A stretch of DNA of 64,000 nt from Antennarius striatus (Eukaryota > Chordata > Actinopteri > Lophiiformes > Antennariidae): contig NC_090785.1 of NCBI RefSeq assembly GCF_040054535.1, positions 8,498,501 to 8,562,500 of the forward strand, written 5' to 3'. How positions within the stretch are numbered: the stretch's first letter is position 1; every line of letters starts with the position of its first letter. Below, in pieces: positions 26,447 to 40,200 of this stretch. The translations under genes were made by a program, and so were the position numbers. The notes beneath the pieces are model-generated. The model was not told where the DNA came from. It worked only from the letters and a program-made list of their open reading frames with translations, and did no database searches.

Positions 26447-29400
26447 ATGCGGGGTACCACCCTCTTTGCCCTGTTGATGGGAGTCATGCTGTATCTGGTA
26501 ATGGGAGCGCTTGTTTTCCGCACCTTGGAGGCTCCTAATGAGAATTTGGCTTACAAAGACCTGCTCGCAACCAAGCAAAACTTCCTGCAAAATAAGTCTT
26601 GCATCACCGAATTGGACTTCAATAAGTTCTTGAAGGTACCATTGGAGACAGTAAGCAATTTCTCATTACATAAACACTGATGGTGAATGTGACTTTTCAT
26701 AAAACTACTTCATTAATTGTTTTTTTGTTTTTGTATTTTACCATTTTAACTGATGTTTTTAGATTCTGTGTGACTTTCACATCCCAGAGATTAATCTCCA
26801 CTGTGCATCGTATCATCCTACGTCTTATCTCATTGGGTTTCATCTGCCTGCTGTAGCTTCAGGACGTGCAGGATGAACAGATTTGCATGGAACATTAAAA
26901 ACAAAAGTCATCCCTTTCCTCCAGGTCGTTGTTTCTGCAGTGGAGGCAGGGCTGGATGTAAGCAACCCTCCAGCCAACGTCAGCAGCCGCTGGACCCTGG
27001 CCTCTGCCTTCTTCTTCTGTGGTACCATCATCACCACCATAGGTAGGTGGGTGCTGCACACTTTGAATTATTTTTTATATCTGTGTGGAGAGGCTGACTG
27101 TTGAATCAGGCATGTAAATTCATATGTAATCATACGTAATAATTGCTTTTTTTATGGAACTAGAGCTTATGTTAACATTCTTACGGTTGAACAGGTTTTG
27201 GGAACCTGTCTCCTCAGACGTGGTACGGCCAGTTGTTCTGCGTGTGCTACGCCCTGGTGGGCATCCCCATGTTCGGCATCCTGCTGGCCGGAGTGGGCGA
27301 CCACATGGGCAGGGTGCTGAGGAGAGCTGTGGCCAAGATCGAGAAGCTCTTCCTGGTGAGAATGTTTCATCCTAGCTGGAAACCGAGGCCTCCATTATAT
27401 TTATACCCGTCTGAGACGCAGTTATTTTGCATGCTATTGCATCAGCTTACAATTGATCTTATTTTATATTTTCAAGAAAATAAAGTTTTCACTTTCAAGC
27501 TAGCTTAAAATATTGCAATTACAGTACTCATAGCTGCTTGCCTCAGAGAAGCTGAGGATTAGAGAATCCTCATTAAAGAACCAGGTGAAAACTTTGCTTT
27601 AATTGATAATTAGAAAATTCGAAATCACTTGGATACCTCCACCGATGTCTGGTCACAGATCTCTGATGTCACAGCATCGTCCCTAATGAAGCTCACGGGT
27701 TAAGTATTATTTAAATCTAATCCTGTGCCACTATTTCTGTTCTGTGTTCGCCTCTCAGAAACACAAGGTCAAGCCGACCACTGTGCGGGTGATCTCAGCA
27801 GTTCTCTCCATCCTGATTGGTTGTTTGATCTTCCTGGCTGTGCCGACGGTTGTGTTTCAGAGGGCGGAGAACTGGACTTTTCTGGAGTCATTCTACTTTG
27901 TGGTGATCACACTCACCACTGTTGGCTTTGGAGACTATGTAGCAGGTAATGATACTGAAAGAGAAATCTTATTTAAAGAAGGTGTTCACAAAAAAACGGA
28001 AAGGTTATAAGATGGTTTTGAGGGTAGGAAATCTGAAAGTCTAAATTCAACTAAACAAAATTCGTCTTTTAAGTAAAGGTAATTATAGTAGATCTCTTTG
28101 GGCATTTCAAGGAAATTAAAATTGAGCAGTGTGATATGTGGAAACACCGTGCTGAGAAAAACCTTCGATTTCTCCTGTTGTGTGTATATCATGTTAAACC
28201 AAGCTGGAAATCAAAACCGACAGCTCTGCTGTGGAACGAGGTCTCATGTCAACCAGAGAAGTTACTTAAGGACCTCATGACGCAAACCAAAATAGTAGGA
28301 ATACTAGAACTCTCTGTGGAGATAAGTGGAACATCACAGCGCTGATAAGATCATGTTTCCTGTGTCTAGGAGGCGGCCCTGACGGCTTGGTGTACAAGCT
28401 CCTGGTGCTGCTGTGGATCGTGTTTGGTCTCGCCTACTTTGCCTCTATCCTCACCATGATCGGCAACTGGCTGAGGGTGTTATCCAAGAGGACCCGCGCT
28501 GAGGTGAGGAGGAGGAGAGACGCTCTCCAGGTCTGGCTTTTTGTCCCCACAGCTTACGTCTCTCTCTTTCCCTCACCTTCAGATGGAGGAGTTGAGGGCT
28601 CACGCTACAGACTGGACCCAGAACATCCAGAACATGTCCATGGACTTCCGCATCCCCAAACCTCTGGAGTTCAACGACCCCTTCCTCCTGCAGCGTCGTC
28701 GCTGGAAACGTAGCGAGCGTCGCCGCATCCGCCGGGGAGCCCAGGTTACTCTGGGACACTGGGCTACAGGAGGACCTGAAAACGGACACCTACCTAACCA
28801 GTGGGCCGGTCTCTTCAACTCCATGAGCCAACTGGAGGCCCATTCGTCTCTCGAGAGGTCAGTTAAATCCAGACCGCAAGTCAGTGCTGCTGGAGATAGA
28901 TTGTGCCCTGGATTGAAGGTTGACCCGACTGTGGGTCTGCAGGTGGCGGGCAGGCCACTTCCTCACCGACTGGCCCGCTCCTTCTCCCTCCCTGCGGCCT
29001 GTTCCGCCTCAGAGCTGGACTCACCAGGTACCGCCTTGCAGGGAGCGTCCCTATCTGGATCTGAGTCTCCTTTTGACTCCAGATCGGATGCCTCCTCGGT
29101 TTCCTCATCCGACTTTGCCCTCCACAGGTTCCAGCCCCGTCACACACTCAGCAGGATGGAGGAGGGTGGAGCCACAGACGTGAAACCAGCACAGGAGAAA
29201 ACTGAACTGGTTTCAGGAGAGAAATATGAATATAAAGCAACGGGGCTCTCAAATCAGGGGGCCAAACCAGGGGCATCTGCCCCAGTTTTACCCACTAACT
29301 CCACCCCGTTTAGTCCTTTCGTTCGCTCGTCCTGCCATCCAATCCTCCTTCCCTCCGCTGCCCTCAACATTGCGTCCTCAGCCAACTGCCAGCTGCTGGA

Positions 29401-29671
29401 TTTCTTTGGCGAGAACTTGGCGTACATCGACGAGTCCTCGGACACTCTGAGCGACCGCGGCCTTTCAGCAACAAGTGAGGAGAACAGGAGAAAACCACGA
29501 AAACCCAAGCGGAGGAGCATGAGGAGGCAGCTGTCACACAAGTGGAGCCCCCTGCAGGTGAGGGGGCCCGACATTGAGATTCCACCTTCAAACCCCCCCA
29601 CGCCACCTCCACGCTCCTCTCTTTCAGACTTGCCGTCAGAGACCCAAACGAAGTCGGCTCTGACGCTCTGA
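26447..29671 (+). CDS. kcnk4: Two-pore-domain potassium channel, TRAAK type (KCNK4)
   Basis: Coding exons: 26447-26635, 26925-27042, 27195-27355, 27759-27945, 28370-28503, 28583-29671, giving 625 aa in one open frame. Members are dimeric, mechanically gated leak potassium channels of the plasma membrane. The layout is TM1 at about residues 5-25, an extracellular cap with a cysteine (NKSCI), pore 1 TTIGFGN at 100-106, pore 2 TTVGFGDY at 209-216, and TM4 followed by RTRAE. The N-terminus MRGTTLFALL and the tail motif ENLAYIDESSDTLSDRG (about 540-556) match TRAAK rather than TREK-1/2, which have a longer N-terminus. Odd point: the tail is about 360 residues, much longer than in the 393-aa human protein, with a very basic stretch (RRRRWKRSERRR-like) soon after TM4. 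Zebrafish-style a/b naming cannot be decided. Confidence 0.9.
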
Positions 29672-31252
29672 GCTCAGAATCCTGTCCTTTGACCTGAGAG
29701 ACGGAACATCTGATGCATCCGATGTTGGTTTTCTTCTTACCCGTTAGCTGCAGAGATCTCTGCAGATTCTTTGAATCACTTCATTTTACAGACTGTTGGT
29801 GATGAAATCATCTAATTCCTTGTGAGTGAGCTGTTAGCAAAACCATTCTCACACATTTGAGCTACTTTTACACACACACACACACATGCACACACACACA
29901 CAAACATTACACTGTCTCTGCCTGTGAATGAGTAAGCCTTTTAATATACTCAATCACGACACTAATACCTTTGATCAATGTTGTCGGTTTATAAATGACT
30001 TCAGTCTTTTGTTGCCCTTGTCTCATTTTGTTCGATAATGTTTTTTTTTATATTTATAGCAAATATTTTTAAAAATCAGTGAACTTAATGAAGAATAATT
30101 CAAAATGTATTTCTTTGTAACTATTTAATTTCAATTCAGTGTCAAAAAAGATTCAATTTTAATTATGTCATAAAAAGTATCACAACTTCAAAAATTTTGT
30201 AATCTAAGCTAAGGTTGTATGTTTTTTCTCTACCATGTTTCCATGGTAGAGTGATTGATGGAGCTGCTGCTGAGAGCCAGAGAGGTTCGGAGGGAAGAAC
30301 TAGATGACGTGTAAGCAGAGATACAGTCAATCCACGCTGACAATCACGCCGGGTTCTGCTCTGACTGGCAGGAGCAGAACTTAGGGTTTATCTCAGAATC
30401 ATAAAAAGTGGATTTACCCACACGGAGGGAAATATGCTTCACTTCATGAACATACAAAAGAAGAGATCAGACTCAAAGGAAATTATGGAAAGAGTTTGTC
30501 TTAGGAGCTGGAACAGTGGTTCATTAATAAAAACATTAATAACACTATCAGTCTGAACACACTGTATGTCTCAGTAGTTCTCTACGTACAAAAGTTAGTA
30601 GACTCACGTCAAACCATGTATTTGTCAGCAGCCGCAAACTTCCATTCGTCCTGATTTCACAAGGATGTAACCAGAAGACGAAAGTGAGGCCAGGAGCAGC
30701 GATGTGCGTACGTCGGAGACATGTTGAAGTGTTTCTCCATAGTGTCCGTATGTAAATGAACAAAAGTCGAAACAGAAGGCTCAGTCGGTAGCCCTCTTCT
30801 CCTTTAGTGTTGAACATAAACTAACCTTTAGTCTCTCTTAAGCACAAGAGTCAGCCAACGTTTTCACAAGGAGTCATCCAAGTTAAGATGAAACATGAAA
30901 CACACAGCAAATAGCTGTTTACCGTTATAGTAATGTTGAAAGAGAGCATACATAGAGCCTTTAAGGCAACACTGAGGGCATTTAACAGTTTGTGGTCTTC
31001 ACCTACAGAAGTATCAGCTGTCCTTACTCCGCGCCTGTCAGCAAGATTCTTTGTGTGACCAATGTTCGTCTTGGCTGACAGTTTGTTGCTATTTTATTTT
31101 GAAAGTCTTGACCCCTTTGCCACAAAGCTAAACAAACTGTGCATTTTTAAAACTTATGAGCACAGCTTTCAAGAACTGTGCTGTTTGTTTGCCCTTCGTT
31201 GAACCCTGCAGGATGCCTCATGATGTCACTGTATGCCTCATAAATTAATATC

Positions 31253-31327
<75 letters not shown>
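31253..31327. repeat. CA microsatellite
   Basis: About 37 uninterrupted CA units. A shorter, imperfect CA tract lies at 29,870-29,902. Confidence 0.95.
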
Positions 31328-31329
<2 letters not shown>

Positions 31330-32784
31330 CTTGACACTGGTATCAACAAGGATGATGTTAAACAGCTGCCTCTGTATTTTTGTGATTAGTTTTTATGGCT
31401 CTGCCACAGGGGGAACGTCGGGTAACCGTTTTATGAGTTCGAGGGAACTCCTCTCTGTCCATCTGGACTTTTGTGTTATATATTCAACATATTGTCAGCC
31501 TGAGGTCCTTCTGTTTTCCAAGGTTGTTGGTTCTAACCTTGGTGATTAAAATTGTTAAGCAGGTTTCTTGGAATATTAATTCTGGTTCAATAATCGACTA
31601 AATAAATACTTAGATAGCTGTGGGGTTATGTTTGAATGCACATTTTTACATTTTAGGCACTTAGTAATAATTAAACATACATTAATTTGGTTATGTCTAC
31701 CCACATCTCCTCAAGCTGACAGAATTCAGTGTAATTTGGTAAATGTGTCACAGGGCCTTACAGATGTGCATCCCATAAGTGCTTTGTTCAATTCATTATT
31801 GTTATCATGATTGACATTTTTAACGATAGTCAAATCTGATTTGGTTTAATGTTGGTTTGTTTGCATTCACTCATGTTCCATTCACATCAGCACAAATGGA
31901 GTTTTTCTTTAGAGCCGTAAAGCTGCATCCTTGGACACAAATTCTCTGGGGTTTTGTTTGCTTGTTTGTTTTGTTTTTTAGGTTTCCCTGTTGTGTTTTC
32001 AGCTATTATTAATGCTATGTTCTAATGTTTTTATAAGTGGGTCCGGTCGCTGATCAGTAGGGGACAAGAACATGTGCCTTTCATCTATATAAGAAACATT
32101 GCATTCTCAGATGTGTCCCTAGAAAGAAAACATTTAATGGACCTCAAGGATTCACACACATTTGTTTTTGTGAGAACATAGAATATAAACAAGGAGAAAA
32201 CTTCACAAACCACTTTTACATTCAACTGTGACTGTAGTGCCTGAAGCTGTGTGAAATAAATCCAATGTCCTAAATTCACACTGTTCACTAATTCAAAGTC
32301 GTTTTTGTGTGTTCTCAGTATTCATACCGGAAATAGTATGAATGAAGTATAAATGTACATTTATACATCTAAAATCTGTAGCTGTGAAAAAAAGATCTAA
32401 GCTCAACAGAACAAAGACACGTCTACAAGAATATTTTGGTATCTCCTTGACCGCTTAGTCTGATGTAATTTCAAACGTAAGGTATGTTAAAACATTCTCA
32501 CTGCTGCAACATACTGTATAAGTAAAGATGAACTTACTATGGAATTATGTCCAAAAAGAAAATTCCAGAATTTTGACCTATGCAATATTTTTTCTTCTCT
32601 GTCTATTAATTATTTTTATACAGTACCATACCGATATCTGACATCTGACAATGGGTTTTTGTAAGTCATCATTAAATGCTTTATTAAATCCAAATGTTAA
32701 TTATACATTTCATTTTAAAATATAAAATCTTATTCAAAGTACGCAAGTTGTATAAAATAAATTATAAATTAGTCAGTCAGTCAT

Positions 32785-32895
32785 TTTCTAACCTGCTTAA
32801 TCCGCTAATGCAGGTCGCGGGGGAGCCGGTGCCAATCCCGGCAGTCTCAGGGCGTGAGGCGGGGGACACTCCGGGCACGACGCCAGTGTACCGCG
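32785..32895 (-). repeat. SINE-type fragment, 3' end only
   Basis: Read on the minus strand it follows the last 110 bases of the complete copy at 59,854-60,196: 'cctcacgccctgag', then 'gggattggcaccggctcc', then a 'gcggattaag' step and a short 'actg' tail. It is truncated at its 5' side. Confidence 0.6.
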
Positions 32896-34111
32896 GAAAT
32901 TATAAATTAATTAACATAATTTTCTCTAGTTGGGTCTTATGATTTGTCCTGACAAACATTTAACCTCTCCCAAATCAATTACAAGACACAACTTTCAGTT
33001 ACACATTGCTAAAAGCACACATTGGACAGTTTGGTGGAAAAGAGAGACGACAGCTACAGTATGTAGGGAAACGCATGCTGAGGATGGAGGATCATGGATG
33101 ACGTGTGTGAGGACATGTAAGTGTATTTCCTGTGTCCATGTAAACTGGACACAGGAAATAGAAAGATGATGAGCTGCTGTGAAAACACCTAAAAGGAAGA
33201 TCCCAGAAGAAAAAGTGTTAAAACTTAATTTTTCATGTGAAAAGTCAAAAGCAGTCTTTGTTAGCAATGTTTTTAAATAACACAAATTACAAGTTTTTAT
33301 TTTACTGAAGCAACATTTCCAACTTTATCACATGAAATAAATCTTTCTCTCATCTGGAGGTCCAAGTGTTTTGTGTTTTGCAGGATCACACTAAACATTC
33401 TGATTGTACAACTCTAATAGTTTGGTTTAAAATGTAAAAAAAAAAAAAAGCTTGTTATGTATTATAAGAAAAACAACAGCCACATAAAACTCTTACCTTT
33501 AAAATCTAACTTTTAACTTCTCTAATTTTTAATTCAAAGATGAAAAAACCTCAAATTGCATTGCTTTTAACTGGAGAAGGCAGTAATTCATCCAAAGAGA
33601 AATCGTGGAAATGTCGTCCTCTTCTGTTCTAAACAGGAACAGTCAGGCCTCTGTGGTTTGTCTCCACGGGGTCTTCAAGTCCAGAAGCGTCTTAAAATAT
33701 GGCTTCCATACAGCAGAGGCCTCAGATTGGTATCATCTGTTTACTCCTTTCCACTTTGGTGCTTGCATAACTTTTAATTCTGTATTTACAGTGGACTATT
33801 CGCCCAAGACTGACATTCAATATCCATAAATAAATAGGAACGACTCAAATGTGACCATTGAAGCAAAGTGAGTTTAATTTGATGCAAACCAATTGGTGCA
33901 ATCACTTTCTGTCATCCTAAACAACATTTTCCACAGGTTGTCAAAGGCTCTCTTATAGTTTGGGTCAGTAATGGTGCGTGAGTGTGCAAATACCCGGCGC
34001 TGTGACAGGGGTTGCTATTGGGTAACAAGCAGCATGTATATATGGGTGTGTTTGGTGGCATTTAGGGGCTATGTGCACACACCCTCTCTGGGTCAAAGGC
34101 ATACATGGTGG

Positions 34112-34248
<137 letters not shown>

Positions 34249-34684
34249 AGGTGGTCAATATCCACAGCAGACTTTCCCTCTCCAAGGACAGTGGGACTTA
34301 GTGTGAGACAGACCGAGGCGCTCTACAGTGGGATAAGTACAGGTTGCATATAGCAAGAGGTAGTTAAATGGAAAAGACTAACAGATGCCGGGGCTAGTTT
34401 ACTCAGGGGGAGGGAGGCTCACCACAGCTCACCAGCACACCGACAAACACACAACACACACGGATCGAGGCTGCATTCTTAGTGTGGCTTAGAAAAAACA
34501 ACTTTACTGTGATGGCTGGAGAACAGTGTGTATCTCTATTTTAACTGCAGGAGCCGAGTGGATAAAACCATTAATGAGATGCAGCCCTTCTACTTTTGAA
34601 GTTCCGGAAGTTAAAGGTCCAGTTCATCAAAACCTGCAGAAGCATTTAGCAACACACTTTCTGTCATGACTATCTGAGATTACT

Positions 34685-34855
34685 GCCTTTAATCCTTGCT
34701 CAGGGGCACCTCAGCAGTGCTCAGGAGGTGAAATGGATCCTCTCCAACTACCACTTCACGCTCCATGTTGGCCCACGCTGGTCTAGAGCCAGTCACCCTC
34801 CGTTCCCCAAGCCAAGATGTAGGGGACTGACCTACACCCCCCCCCCCCGATGACG
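34685..34855. repeat. Dispersed repeat fragment of unidentified family
   Basis: The block carries 'ttgctcaggggcacctcagc' and ends in a C homopolymer. It shares its core with the block at about 21,575. It appears non-coding. Confidence 0.35.
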
Positions 34856-35317
34856 AAACAACGCTGCAGCAGATGGTTCTGTGTGAATTATATGTGGTTG
34901 TAATGACTTCAGAGAGTCCTGCCTTTACACGCCTACCAACACAGAATATTAGTAACTAAACAAGACCCTTCCATTCAGTTCTGAGTAAATCAGTATTTTC
35001 CTGAGCTGTCTAGTTACTGTAAGCACTGGGATCTCTCTCCCACTGTGAGACGCCTCAGTGGAACTGAGAGGAAGGACATCCTGAGACACGTCTACCTCTG
35101 GAGAGGGAGACTAAGAATTAATCAAACTATTAATAATCGTCTAAAATAAAAACTATCGTCTTAAACTAAAACTTTGGGAGGATGGTGATTTTTTACCTAT
35201 GCTGGCCTTCTCCGTGGCGACACAGGGTCTCACAGGCCTGAGACCCTGGTCCAGGCCTATGAGGGGGTCCCTCTGGGTTCTCCAGCTTCTTTCCAGAGTA
35301 AAAGGTAGTTTAGTGAC

Positions 35318-35495
35318 TCTAAATTGCCCAGAGGTGTGAATGTGAGTGAGATCGATGTTTGTTTTTCTGGGTAGCCCTGTGATGAACTGGCGACTTGTCC
35401 AGATGGTACCCCTCCTCTTGCCCAGCGTCAGCTGGGATTGGTTCCAGCCCCCTGGTAAACCTCATAATATAAGCAGCTACAGAAAATGAATAATT
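35318..35495 (+). repeat. SINE-type fragment, 3' half
   Basis: The order 'ctaaattgccc', 'tgatgaactggcgac', 'agctgggattggttccagcc' and a terminal 'aaaatgaataa' matches the 3' half of the complete element at 59,854-60,196. The tRNA-like head is missing. Confidence 0.6.
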
Positions 35496-36480
35496 TGAAG
35501 CTTTTTGATAAAGTGATAACTTCTCTGGGTTTTTTAAATACTTTTTTTTTTTTTTTTAATTGCAGATGCTCCACGTTTGAGTCCCTGATTCCAGTTCTTT
35601 TCTTGGGTAGCATTGCTCTCTGTGCTCCATTTAGACGATCTGTGAAAAGATGGCTTTGATTTCTTGTTAAATTTAATTGTACAGTCGAACTCACAGCCGC
35701 TCGTTCTTATTTTAGATGTGTGTTTTGTGTTTTCATTCAGGCTGAACGGTAACATAGTCGGTGCGACCGCAGCAAATTCCACCTTCTCTGACATCATGAG
35801 CTCTCCCTCTATAATTTAAGTGAATTGATGAAAAGTTCTGATCCACAACCGGATGTTGCTGCGACAACCTTGTGTTTGTCCGAATGGAGTGCTTTCTATT
35901 CAAAAACTTTATTGCTAACCAACACATTCCCACACACACACAACAAAAAAAAAGCATAAATCATATCTAACTTTTCTTCTGGGCCCCTAAAAGAGAACAC
36001 CATGTGACAATCACAGCCATGTCTGTTCTATCATGTATGACCTCACCAGCCACACACACACATACACCCAGTTGCCCTCCATCTCTCTCACAAACACACG
36101 CAGACCGCTGGCATACCAGAGAGCCTATATTTAAAATCAGCTAAATGCATGTTGTTTTTTTTCTGCATTCAGACATTCTGTTAAAAGTGGTTCAGTGAGG
36201 GTATTTGGGTGTGCAGGCAGAATTTGAGCGCGAGTAATCAACGAGACTGATGATGAAAATATAATCAAAGCGATGAGTCAACAGCTTCAAGAAATGAGCA
36301 TGAGAGTGTGATTGCTGAATGTTTGAGCCAGACCCAAACAGTTACAAATTTGCTAAGACTGCAAAATACCACCTTCCAAACTGGTCCCAAATGCAGCCCT
36401 ATGATCCAATGTCTCGTTTTCAAAGCCTCTCTTTTCTCTTGCTCTCTCCTCCCACCACAAATCCCAGAACCTCATGCAAA

Positions 36481-36604
<124 letters not shown>

Positions 36605-37250
36605 GGGGAGAATTTAAATCTAGCGTTCCGTGAGTGGTCGGGTCGGTGTCTGGAAATCTTTCACATCCTGTTTACGCCGGGCAGATTTCAGCCCCGGACC
36701 GCAGAGGGCTGGCAGCGCCCTGCGCTTGGACACAGTTCCTTTCTCTCTTTCCTATCTGCTCCCTGCCTCCTTCGTCTTAAAGATCTCAGTCTGCAAACCA
36801 TTCCACGCCGCCTCCTTTCTATCAACACCTTCAAACCCAAAGCAAACATGCCCGGCGTCCAGCTGCCTCTGCTCGGCCCACGGCTGCAGGGGCAGGACTG
36901 GGGGCAAAATCGAAATCCTGATCAAAAGAATCCTTTCTATGCAGACGAAATTTGGCCCAAGTCGCACAAAAACACGCTTTAATATCCAAGCACAGGTACA
37001 AGTGTGATACACTATGTTGTCATATTTACAGAGTCCTACATGAAAGGGAAAAATCCAGAATTAAGAAAAATTGAAAAGGATTTTCATGAATTAAGAATGG
37101 AAGTAAAATCCTGACATTTGAGTCAGGCAGCATAAAAATGTAAATTCTCAGAAGTCTTTTAAACATTAATGAACAAAAGGATCCATCGTCCATGAAAGCC
37201 AGTTTGTAGTTTTTCATCCTGTGATCGTTTTTTTATTTCCTCCTCTGGGT

Positions 37251-40200
37251 TCAGCGGCACTTACAGGATTTAACAACCATGTTGGACAGTTGCTCAACGC
37301 GAGGTGAGCGACCTATGAAGTACATGATGGTGAGGGGCTCCAGGTCCTGAGGGACGCAGCAGGGGGTGGCGGACGCCTCCGGGTTCAGCTTGTTGTACAG
37401 CGGCAGGATCTGGACAGAAAAGGAAACATAAAAATATCAAATGTTTTTTTATTGCTTATTGTGATTTCACGTGACAGAACATCTTTAATCTGTAATTATT
37501 GCATGTAAAAGCTGATGTCAAGCACATTTTTACACCAATCTGGTTTGAGAAATATTTAAATCAAAATAAGAAGACAACGGTTGGGTTTTGTTGTCAGGTT
37601 TTCATGCTATTGGTAAAAGAACAGCTTGGAACTCAAGGGAATATGAAATAATAATGGATATCTGACCAATGTTTACATAGGAAGATCAATAATATCAGAT
37701 TTGTAAGGTAAGAGGTAGCTGAGGTTAGAATACGGAGGATGACTAACTGGGGGAAACAACAAATTTTGTCTTGTGCAACGTTAACAAATGTACCTTTAAT
37801 ATTCAGAAATTAAGTTGTGTGAAAACTTTGCGCTAAAAGCAGAAACTTCAGCTGTTTATCTCACATGATTATTAACAAAGTGAAGTAATTTCATTGAGCC
37901 TCCACTGATTTCTGCAGCATGATGTCCACATTTCGAACTAAGTGTTTCCCGCTTCTCTATCTTTGTGCTAGCAAAGCAAAGCAGTAACTTGGTGTAAGCA
38001 GCAAAATGTTTAATTGGAGCAGATTTATGTGTCCAATAAATGTGAAAGTTCTGCAAATGTGTACCACAATTACAGACACGAGGGAATAAAAGTCCTGAGG
38101 TTCTGTAGGAGTTGCTGTGTGTTCAGCAGACAGACGGGCTTTGAGGCGTTGGGGCCGCACTGCATGGAGCTATATGTTCGCTAACAGTCTGCTGCGAGGT
38201 GACGGCCGATTTATGACACTGGGGTTAACCAGTTTTATCTAACGATGGTGTTTAGTAGCCACAAACGATGCACTTAAAGCTCATTTAAAGGCAAACATCA
38301 CCCACACGTCAAAGTTTCAATACATTAAAGTCGAGCTGAAAGGTGATTTGGTCAAATCCAGAGTTTTACTAGTGAGACAAGAGGCAAAATATGTTTTCTG
38401 ACATTCCAGAAGCTGTTTGTTTTTTGGGTTTTTTTGTTGGTTTTTTTGGACTGGAACAAATGTTTGTAAGTGTAGATGGTTTCTCTTTTCATCATCTGGC
38501 TGTGTCAGTCACGTTTACAAGACTGTCGATGTCAAGAACAGTCTGAACGGTTACAACCGACAGGTCTTTGTATCTGGACTCACACGACGGAATGGAGGTG
38601 CTTCGACACAATGACGTTTGGTAATAATTCATAGCTAACACTGTTGATCAGTGACTAAACACATGTAGCCATATAATGAAGATATTTTTTACTTACACCA
38701 GAAACTGATCATAGGGTTGGATCCCAGTATTTTTAGAGCTTCACAGTTTTCAACAATGGAGCTATAAATCTGTCTTTGATGAAACCGATAAAGTATTGAC
38801 TTTGAATATCCAGCACTGGTCACATGTAATACACGGCTCACCATGTTATAGTGGTTGTTGGCGCTCCAGAGGTACGGACAGTTGCCGGCACAGAAATTGG
38901 CTTTGTAGCCTTTGGGCTCATGGATCCATTTCCAGTTGAGGTCACGCCTGAAGTCGATGTAAAGCGAGCGCAGGCAGCAGCCCTGGTCCGAACCACTGAG
39001 GTACAACACACAAGAAACATTTCAACTCCCATTCTACCTCTCCTGTGGTGGAGCAAAAGTGCAAAATGGGTAAAAGGGATCTGAGCGGTGGTCAGAAGTG
39101 AAAAAGCAGTCATCACAAGGTGATGAGTCTGAAGCGTGAGTGTGAAGCAGTCTGGATAAATCACTGTCTGCTGGCCTGCAGTCTAAACACAGGGTCGAAC
39201 TGTTTTGCCACACAGTTTGCATAATGGGTTTGGGGTCAGGAGGAACAAAAACAAAATCCACTGCCCACTGCAACTAGATTTCTTTATTATATAATTACTG
39301 GAGGAATGTCAGTGTTGTTTGGCGGGAGCTAGCTGCTGTCCTACCGGGAGCAGGTTGAGGTATCGGTGGCAGCGGCCCTCTTCTTGCGATTCTTCTTGGG
39401 GTTGTCCACTCTATCACTGGGCAGCAGGGTGAGGATGAGGTGTGGGGTCTTGGTGCTGAAATCCGCCTGGCCTTTAACCTGACCAGGCTTTCTAAACTGC
39501 CGAAGTCTTTCATCGTCCACACCTACGGAGAGGAATAGAAAAGTAATATGGTGCTTCTCAAGCTGGGAGTAGAGACCAAGGCGAAGCTGAGGGATCTAAC
39601 AAAAGGCAATCAGATTGAGCCACCATGAAGGCTCTTCTTAGAGGTCCAACAGGTTAAACTGTGGTAGTTCAGTCCAGTAATAACCAGTTGGTCTTTATAC
39701 TCTTGTTTGTTTGGGTCGCATTTCATGATTTTGATGGCTCGTGGCCTCAGGCAGAGTAAAAGCTGAGAGCAACCCCCTGTTTATCACGTCAGAAGTTTTT
39801 TTCCACATGGTAAAAAAGACTAAATCCTGAGGGAAATGTTGTCTAAAAGAGGAAATGCACAGTGTGACATTCCATAGAATTGCAGTTTCAGCTTCTTCTC
39901 CATTATTCTTACACTTTGCGGGTGTTTTATTGAAGAATCTTCTTTTTTGGTGACCTCCTGGCAAATAAATGATAATACCCATTGGGGTGAAGGTGAGCTT
40001 AACATGAGCTCACTTAAAGTGAGCTTTTTAAACTAATTTCCCTGATGGAACCTCCTGAAGGGATGAATAAAGTCCTACTCCTACTCTACATCACTTCCTA
40101 ACTTCATCACATTTTGGTACATTGGCTCTCATGTCTTCTACCTTCACCAAAAACAACTGGAATAGTTGATGGATCATCCATGTGTTATTTATTGAGTAAC

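Noticed and set aside
26447-29671. Assigning the channel to KCNK2 (TREK-1), because CENPF and TGFB2 neighbour KCNK2 in human
   Set aside because: The short N-terminus (MRGTTLFALL) and the tail motif ENLAYIDESSDT match KCNK4, and trmt112 and atg2a next door also fit the KCNK4 locus.
36630-37007. Plus-strand open frame of 125 codons
   Set aside because: No recognisable domain, no splice context and mixed composition. It lies in the 3' flank of the TGF-beta gene and looks like chance.
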